This document shows, one piece after another, positions 5,300 through 8,978 of a DNA stretch of 8,978 bases. Position 1 is the stretch's first letter, and every line of letters starts with the position of its first letter. The notes under the pieces are model-generated. The model saw only the letters and a program-made list of their open reading frames with translations. It ran no database searches and was not told where the DNA came from. Made by a program: the position numbers and the translations under genes. This DNA is from Oscillospiraceae bacterium. GTDB taxonomy: Bacteria; Bacillota; Clostridia; Oscillospirales; Oscillospiraceae. The stretch covers positions 1 to 8,978 of the forward strand of contig JAHHSE010000056.1 of NCBI GenBank assembly GCA_020025395.1, written 5' to 3'.

Positions 5300-7255
5300 T
5301 CAAAAAGGGGTGAGGCCCCTCTCTTTCCTGCTCCGCTGCATCCTCTGCTGGGAGGGCAGAACCGCCATTTCTTCAGATACATAGCCCTCGCCATAGAGCA
5401 GATCATACACCAGATTCCGATAGGCGTCCATCGTCTCCTCCGCCTTCTGCGGAATCGTTTGATAGGGAACCCCATCCCCGTCCACGAAGAGCCGCTGGCG
5501 GTAAAGCAGCGTCTCCTGTGCGGCCAGGGCATTCCACTCAAAGAACAGGGGGCGTTCCGCCCCTGCCCACTCCAGGATCTTTGCGCCCAGCGTCAGAGCG
5601 CTGAGGGGATTCGGAACCTCCAGATCAGCATGAAAGTTGCTCCATACCAGATAGGGGGTGGTGTGCATTTTTTTCATGGTTTCCGCATCCCAGCTGTTGG
5701 TGTCCACCGTCTCCACATAACCCAATTTAGAATAGACGGCGGCTTCCTGCCCCAGAGACAGGCCGGGCAGGTGGTCCCCCCAAAAGACCAGCAGCACCGG
5801 CTCCTCACAGTCGGAAAAGTAGTCTACCAAAGCTCCCAGACCTGCGTCCGCCCCATTCAGACCCTGGGCCAGGGCATCCACCACTCCAAGCTCCCCGGTG
5901 GTCAGCTTGTCGCTGGCCGGCTTCAGACCGGAGGGGCCGTCAAATTTATCCGTAAAGTAAGGCTGATGATTTTCCATGGACAGTCCGAATAGAAAGAGCG
6001 GCCGACTCCTGTCCCTTCCCTCAAACTCGGAAATCATCTTTTCCGCCAGAGCCAGATCGGTGAGGTAGGGGCCGTCCCGCTGGGCATCCGCCGGAAAGTC
6101 AGAGGCAAACAGCGTCTTCTCATAGCCCATCCGCGGCAGATGGTTGGAGCGCTGATACAGTCGGTCGGTATAGGAGTGGACAAACTCGGTGGCATAGCCC
6201 TGGCTCCGAAATGCCCGGACAATGGAGGGAATTCGATCATATACGGCCGGGTCCCTCAAGGAGGTCAGGTCCTCCCCCTCCCCCACCAGACCAAGAGGGA
6301 TCCCGGTGAGGACCTCCATCTCCACATTTCCCGTACCCCCGGCATAGGTATTGGAAAGAAAGTCCCCGGAGGGGAAGGACTCCGTCAGTCTGTGATAGTT
6401 GGGGATGGGATCTGACTGAAAGGTGACCTGGGGAAGCATGACCGAGGGATCGCAGAAACTCTCCGACATCAGCAGCACCACATGGGGCTGCCGGGCGGGT
6501 ACCCGGATGTGAACATGGGCCCCGGCCTCCACCACCAGCTGATTCATGTTATCCTCCGTATAAGCATTCGGCGGAGCCACCTGACTTGCCAGCAGTCCCG
6601 CATAGAGCCCCGCCAACAGACCCAGACGCTCATTCCGCTCCGCCTGGGTCTCCTCCTCCCTCCCCCCGAGGAAGGCTCCGGCGTTTTTGGGCCAGAGGGT
6701 CACCCCCATGAACAGAATACAGCACAGACCGACGCAGATCCGGTGCCTCCCCCGCCATCGTCTCACTTTGGCTTTTCCGGGAGCAAGAAGTCCTATGAGC
6801 AGCAGCAGACCGCCCAAAAGACCCAAAGCCACACGGACTGCCCTCCCCAGCTCCACATCCGGCACCAAAAAAGAAGCAATGTCCCCCGCATGACCGACCA
6901 TGGCCAAGTCACTGATGAGGAGGGGACTGCCGTTCATGCGCTCCTTTAGATGACTGACCAACGCCAGCCCGACCGAGCAAAGGGACAGGAGAAGCACCGG
7001 GAAAAACAGGCTCCCTGTAATCGATGTGATCAGCTGCTGGCAGGCCAAAAGAACCAGGTAAGTCACCAGAACCATCCCCGGTGCAGCCTGAGCCCATTCC
7101 GCCACCCGCCCCCCCTCCTGCAGGGTAATCAGCTGGACGGAAAACAAAATCACCAATGGGGACAGGAGCGTCAGCAGATTCCAGAGTACCGGATTCCCGC
7201 GCCATGTCTTGGGCTTCTCCCTTTCCGGCGCTTTTCTCTCCCCCACGATTGCCAT
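5300..7255 (-). CDS. LTA-synthase/sulfatase-family membrane enzyme
   Basis: 651 residues. Five N-terminal membrane segments (about 24-44, 60-80, 82-102, 138-158, 170-188) are followed by a linker and an extracellular alkaline-phosphatase-fold domain from about 255. Active-site signatures: VVLLMSESF at 259-267 (metal ligand Glu265), GGTGNVEMEVLTG at 306-318 (nucleophile Thr308), SMENHQPY at 426-433 and FWGDHLPG at 491-498 (Asp494, His495). This is the architecture of LtaS-type enzymes, which transfer glycerol-phosphate from phosphatidylglycerol onto a lipoteichoic-acid chain. A related phosphoglycerol transferase is possible. In-frame GTG (7360) and ATG (7261) starts exist. I chose the ATG at 7255 because AGAAGGG lies 6 nt upstream; the GTG lacks a ribosome-binding site and adds 35 residues unlike the family. 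It shares the terminator at 5235-5279. Confidence 0.93.
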   Translation of the reverse strand: MAIVGERKAPEREKPKTWRGNPVLWNLLTLLSPLVILFSVQLITLQEGGRVAEWAQAAPGMVLVTYLVLLACQQLITSITGSLFFPVLLLSLCSVGLALVSHLKERMNGSPLLISDLAMVGHAGDIASFLVPDVELGRAVRVALGLLGGLLLLIGLLAPGKAKVRRWRGRHRICVGLCCILFMGVTLWPKNAGAFLGGREEETQAERNERLGLLAGLYAGLLASQVAPPNAYTEDNMNQLVVEAGAHVHIRVPARQPHVVLLMSESFCDPSVMLPQVTFQSDPIPNYHRLTESFPSGDFLSNTYAGGTGNVEMEVLTGIPLGLVGEGEDLTSLRDPAVYDRIPSIVRAFRSQGYATEFVHSYTDRLYQRSNHLPRMGYEKTLFASDFPADAQRDGPYLTDLALAEKMISEFEGRDRSRPLFLFGLSMENHQPYFTDKFDGPSGLKPASDKLTTGELGVVDALAQGLNGADAGLGALVDYFSDCEEPVLLVFWGDHLPGLSLGQEAAVYSKLGYVETVDTNSWDAETMKKMHTTPYLVWSNFHADLEVPNPLSALTLGAKILEWAGAERPLFFEWNALAAQETLLYRQRLFVDGDGVPYQTIPQKAEETMDAYRNLVYDLLYGEGYVSEEMAVLPSQQRMQRSRKERGLTPF

Positions 7256-7292
7256 ACGCATCCCTTCTCTCTGCTCCGATATCCCGTCCCAG

Positions 7293-7311
7293 CCGGAGGC
7301 GCTTCCTCCGG
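7293..7311 (-). other. Small hairpin in the leader of the LTA-synthase gene
   Basis: A perfect 7-bp stem, CCGGAGG (7293-7299) with CCTCCGG (7305-7311), and a 5-nt loop, about 40 nt before the chosen start codon. It has no following U-run on the minus strand, so it is not a terminator. It may simply fold the leader, or be part of a larger structure with the inverted repeat at 7373-7447. Confidence 0.4.
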
Positions 7312-7372
7312 ACTTCCGAAAAAACAGGAATCGGTTCTCTCTTTGGCTTTTCTTGCGCACTCGTAAATAGAA

Positions 7373-7447
7373 GCCCCGGAAAGCTTATACATCCTGCGGC
7401 GGCATCTGCGGTGCCGCTCATCAGCTTGTACCTTTGCTTTCCGGGGC
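7373..7447 (-). other. Structured region between HPr and the LTA-synthase gene (terminator or leader RNA)
   Basis: A perfect 12-bp inverted repeat, GCCCCGGAAAGC at 7373-7384 and GCTTTCCGGGGC at 7436-7447, encloses 51 nt. Inside is a second 6-bp stem GCGGCA (7399-7404) with TGCCGC (7412-7417), plus a possible TACA/TGTA pair (7388-7391, 7427-7430). Together they make a coaxial stem-internal loop-stem shape. On the minus strand it follows the HPr stop by about 17 nt and is followed by only a weak T-rich stretch (TTCTATTT). On the plus strand it is followed by a run of seven T (7452-7458). It could be an unusually large-looped terminator of the HPr gene or a cis-acting RNA for the downstream gene. 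It matches no riboswitch class I know. Confidence 0.5.
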
Positions 7448-7464
7448 GCTGTTTTTTTATGTTC

Positions 7465-7728
7465 TTATTCGGCGAAGTCGCTGGAGATCAGTTTGATGAG
7501 GGCCTCCACAGCCTCCTGCTCGTCAGGACCATCCGCAATCAGATTAATGCCGGTTCCTTTTACAATTCCAAGCGAGAGGACACCCAACAGGCTCTTTGCA
7601 TTCACCCGGCGCTCCTCTTTCTCTACCCAGATGGAGCTTTTAAACTCGTTGGCCTTCTGAATAAAAAATGTGGCAGGGCGGGCATGCAGACCCACCTGGT
7701 TGTTGACAACAGCCTCTTTGATATACAT
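7465..7728 (-). CDS. ptsH: HPr-family phosphocarrier protein
   Basis: 87 residues, the usual HPr length. VGLHARPATFFIQKA at 12-26 carries the PEP-phosphorylated His15. NAKSLLGVLSLGI at 43-55 carries Ser46, the site of HPr kinase in Gram-positive carbon catabolite control. It passes phosphate from enzyme I to EIIA proteins of the sugar PTS. A Crh-type paralogue is unlikely because His15 is kept. The residues flanking His15 are canonical, while the segment SSIWVEKEERRVN (31-43) is typical of the Clostridia HPr-like group. A G-rich ribosome-binding site (AGGGGG) lies about 9 nt before the ATG at 7728. It is a single gene with its own promoter, not next to enzyme I. Confidence 0.92.
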   Translation of the reverse strand: MYIKEAVVNNQVGLHARPATFFIQKANEFKSSIWVEKEERRVNAKSLLGVLSLGIVKGTGINLIADGPDEQEAVEALIKLISSDFAE

Positions 7729-7753
7729 TTTCTAATCCCCCTAAATACCTCTA

Positions 7754-7769
7754 ATGCTATCCATAGCAT
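7754..7769 (-). promoter_or_regulatory. Palindrome over the -10 box and start site of the HPr promoter
   Basis: ATGCTAT (7754-7760) and ATAGCAT (7763-7769) form a perfect 7-bp inverted repeat with a 2-bp centre. It covers most of the -10 box and the expected transcription start near 7758. It could be a repressor site, or give the transcript a 5' hairpin. A second palindrome, TTGAC/GTCAA (7782-7786, 7789-7793), lies over the -35 box. Confidence 0.4.
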
Positions 7770-7793
7770 ACCAAATTTCTTTTGACTCGTCAA
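7765..7793 (-). promoter_or_regulatory. Sigma-A-type promoter of the HPr gene
   Basis: On the minus strand, TTGACG (7793-7788) and TATGCT (7770-7765) are separated by exactly 17 nt. The expected start near 7758 is about 30 nt before the HPr ATG. It lies in the 124-nt gap after the mutS2 stop, where no terminator is visible, so some transcription may also arrive from mutS2. Confidence 0.78.
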
Positions 7794-7852
7794 TGGTATT
7801 TTCCACAAAGTTTGCCCTGCTGAACACTCTTCCGGGGGAATCTCTGTTTCTG

Positions 7853-8978
7853 TCATTTCAGCGTGACCACCGTCACACCGTCCTCCCCTTCCCCATACTG
7901 TCCGGGGCGGAAGGATTTGACATAGCGGCTTCTTTTCAGATGCTCCCGCACCGCCTTTCGGACCGCTCCCGTCCCCTTGCCATGGATGATGAAGACCTGT
8001 TCCAGATGGGCCATCATGGCATTGTCCAAAAAGATGTCCATGGCGGCAATGGCCTCATCGGTCATCATGCCTCTCAGATCCACCTCCGGGGAGGTCTTGA
8101 AGGTTCTCAGCCTGTGCTCCGCCCGCTGGACAATGCTTTTGGCCTGTTTCCTGGCGGCGGAAGGCCCCTCCAGCACCCGGACCTCCTCCTGCTTGGCGCT
8201 GATTTTCAGAATCCCCGCCTGAAGCTGGAGGGAACCGTCCTTATTGACGGACAAGACGGTGGCTTTGGTCCCCATGGAGACCAGCTCCACCTCATCCCCC
8301 GCTACCGCATCCCGGAGCTTGGGCGGAGCCTCCGGTTCAGCCCGTTTTCCCAGGGCCGCATCCGCATCGTTGAGTGCTCGGCGCAGCTCTGCCCGCTCGT
8401 TGTTTGTGGACTGCCAGTCCGCCGCCTGCTTTTCCTGCTGGCGGCGCATCCGGTCCAGCTCCCGGAAGGTCCGGTCGGCGGCATCCCTGGCCTCGTCCAA
8501 AATGGCTCTGGCCTCTGCCCTGGCTTTGTCAGCAGCCTTCTGCCGCTCCGCCTCCATCTTTTCCCGATATGCCCGGCTGATTTTGGAATTCTCCTCAATC
8601 TCCAGCCGGAGCTTCCGGGCGGCATCCTTCTCCCGCTCCATCTCCTGTCTCTGGCGGTCCAGCTGGGTAAGCACATCCTCAAAACGGACATTTTCCGCAT
8701 CCAGGCGGGCCGCCGCCTTATCGATGATGTAGCCGGGAAGCCCCAGCCGCCGAGAGATGGCAAAGGCGTTGGACTTGCCGGGAATGCCGATGAGGAGCCG
8801 ATAGGTGGGCGCCAGAGAATCCACATCGAACTCACAAGACGCATTCTGCACCCCCGGTGTGGTCATGGCATAGACCTTCAGCTCCGCATAGTGGGTGGTG
8901 GCCGCCACGCAGGCCCCCAGACTCCGGGCGCTTTCAATGATGGCGGCAGCCAGGGCCGCCCCCTCCACCGGGTCCGTC
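7853..8978 (-). CDS. mutS2: MutS2 (RqcU) C-terminal half, runs off right edge
   Basis: 374 C-terminal codons of an expected ~790 are present. The fragment opens in the ATPase domain just after Walker B (TDPVEGAALAAAIIE, then ATTHYAELK with the conserved His). It continues through the SCEFDVDSLAPTYRLLIGIPGKSNAFAIS block, then a long charged coiled coil (about residues 85-195) and a small beta-rich module (VELVSMGTKATVLSVNKDG). It ends with a Smr nuclease-like domain from about 299 (VDLRGMMTDEA; HGKGTG at 332-337). Family knowledge: MutS2 lacks the mismatch-recognition domain of MutS; it suppresses recombination or, in Bacillus, splits collided ribosomes as RqcU. A valine codon written GTG near the edge (8968) is internal, not a start. 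No frameshift is seen. Confidence 0.97.
   Translation of the reverse strand, partial: TDPVEGAALAAAIIESARSLGACVAATTHYAELKVYAMTTPGVQNASCEFDVDSLAPTYRLLIGIPGKSNAFAISRRLGLPGYIIDKAAARLDAENVRFEDVLTQLDRQRQEMEREKDAARKLRLEIEENSKISRAYREKMEAERQKAADKARAEARAILDEARDAADRTFRELDRMRRQQEKQAADWQSTNNERAELRRALNDADAALGKRAEPEAPPKLRDAVAGDEVELVSMGTKATVLSVNKDGSLQLQAGILKISAKQEEVRVLEGPSAARKQAKSIVQRAEHRLRTFKTSPEVDLRGMMTDEAIAAMDIFLDNAMMAHLEQVFIIHGKGTGAVRKAVREHLKRSRYVKSFRPGQYGEGEDGVTVVTLK

Noticed and set aside
5294..5310. Small CCCCT/AGGGG hairpin across the stop codon of the LTA-synthase gene
   Set aside because: Only 5 bp with a 7-nt loop, and the strong terminator at 5235-5279 already explains transcript ending.
7256..7360. 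N-terminal extension of the LTA-synthase protein from a GTG at 7360
   Set aside because: No ribosome-binding site precedes the GTG, the extra 35 residues do not resemble the family, and the ATG at 7255 has AGAAGGG at good spacing.
7373..7447. Hammerhead ribozyme or fluoride/c-di-GMP riboswitch, suggested by CTGATGAG on the minus strand
   Set aside because: After the following stem there is no GAAA core, and no GAUGG/UUCGCC fluoride-riboswitch or GEMM core sequence is present.
8244..8732. 162-codon Ser/Arg-rich plus-strand frame opposite mutS2
   Set aside because: It is antisense to the coiled-coil region of MutS2. Its repetitive Ser-Ala-Arg composition is the expected complement of that coding sequence.

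Overview
The window looks like a chromosomal stretch from a Gram-positive, low-oxygen gut-type Clostridia member, most likely Oscillospiraceae (Flavonifractor/Lawsonibacter/Intestinimonas-like). This rests on protein flavour, an HPr with both His15 and Ser46, an LTA-synthase-type enzyme, a uvrC-rsmD-coaD gene order and GC-rich Firmicute codon usage. It is an inference from recognition, not from a database search. Most of the window is housekeeping.

Layout from left to right. (1) Positions 1-241, minus: the start of an AlaX-type alanyl-tRNA editing protein that runs off the left edge. (2) Positions 258-455: a strong hairpin (terminator) next to a ~165-bp non-coding, imperfectly inverted-repeat-ended element that looks like a MITE. 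(3) Positions 454-3952, minus: a compact operon uvrC > rsmD > coaD > small coiled-coil protein of unknown function. Genes overlap or sit within ~30 nt, and a clear sigma-A-type promoter lies at 3991-4019. (4) Positions 4068-5223, plus: a divergent two-gene unit with its own near-consensus promoter. It encodes a HAAS/DUF1700-like multi-pass membrane protein overlapped by a PadR-type transcription factor, and ends in a perfect 20-bp bidirectional terminator. (5) Positions 5300-7255, minus: an LTA-synthase/sulfatase-family membrane enzyme converging on the same terminator, with a structured leader. (6) Positions 7465-7728, minus: HPr phosphocarrier with its own promoter, both elements of which lie in inverted repeats. 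(7) Positions 7853-8978, minus: the C-terminal half of MutS2, running off the right edge.

How they fit together. The minus-strand genes cover DNA repair (UvrC), ribosome maturation (RsmD) and rescue (MutS2), CoA synthesis (CoaD), sugar-transport/carbon control (HPr), cell-envelope polymer synthesis (LTA synthase-like) and translation quality control (AlaX). The PadR/HAAS pair is the only unit that looks like a self-contained regulatory module, probably autoregulated and envelope-related.

I found no convincing new defence or mobile system. The items most worth a second look are the MITE-like element, the alaX start placed directly behind a terminator with no room for a promoter, the structured region between HPr and the LTA synthase gene, the PadR/HAAS module with its repeat-rich promoter, and the uncharacterised coiled-coil protein coupled to coaD.
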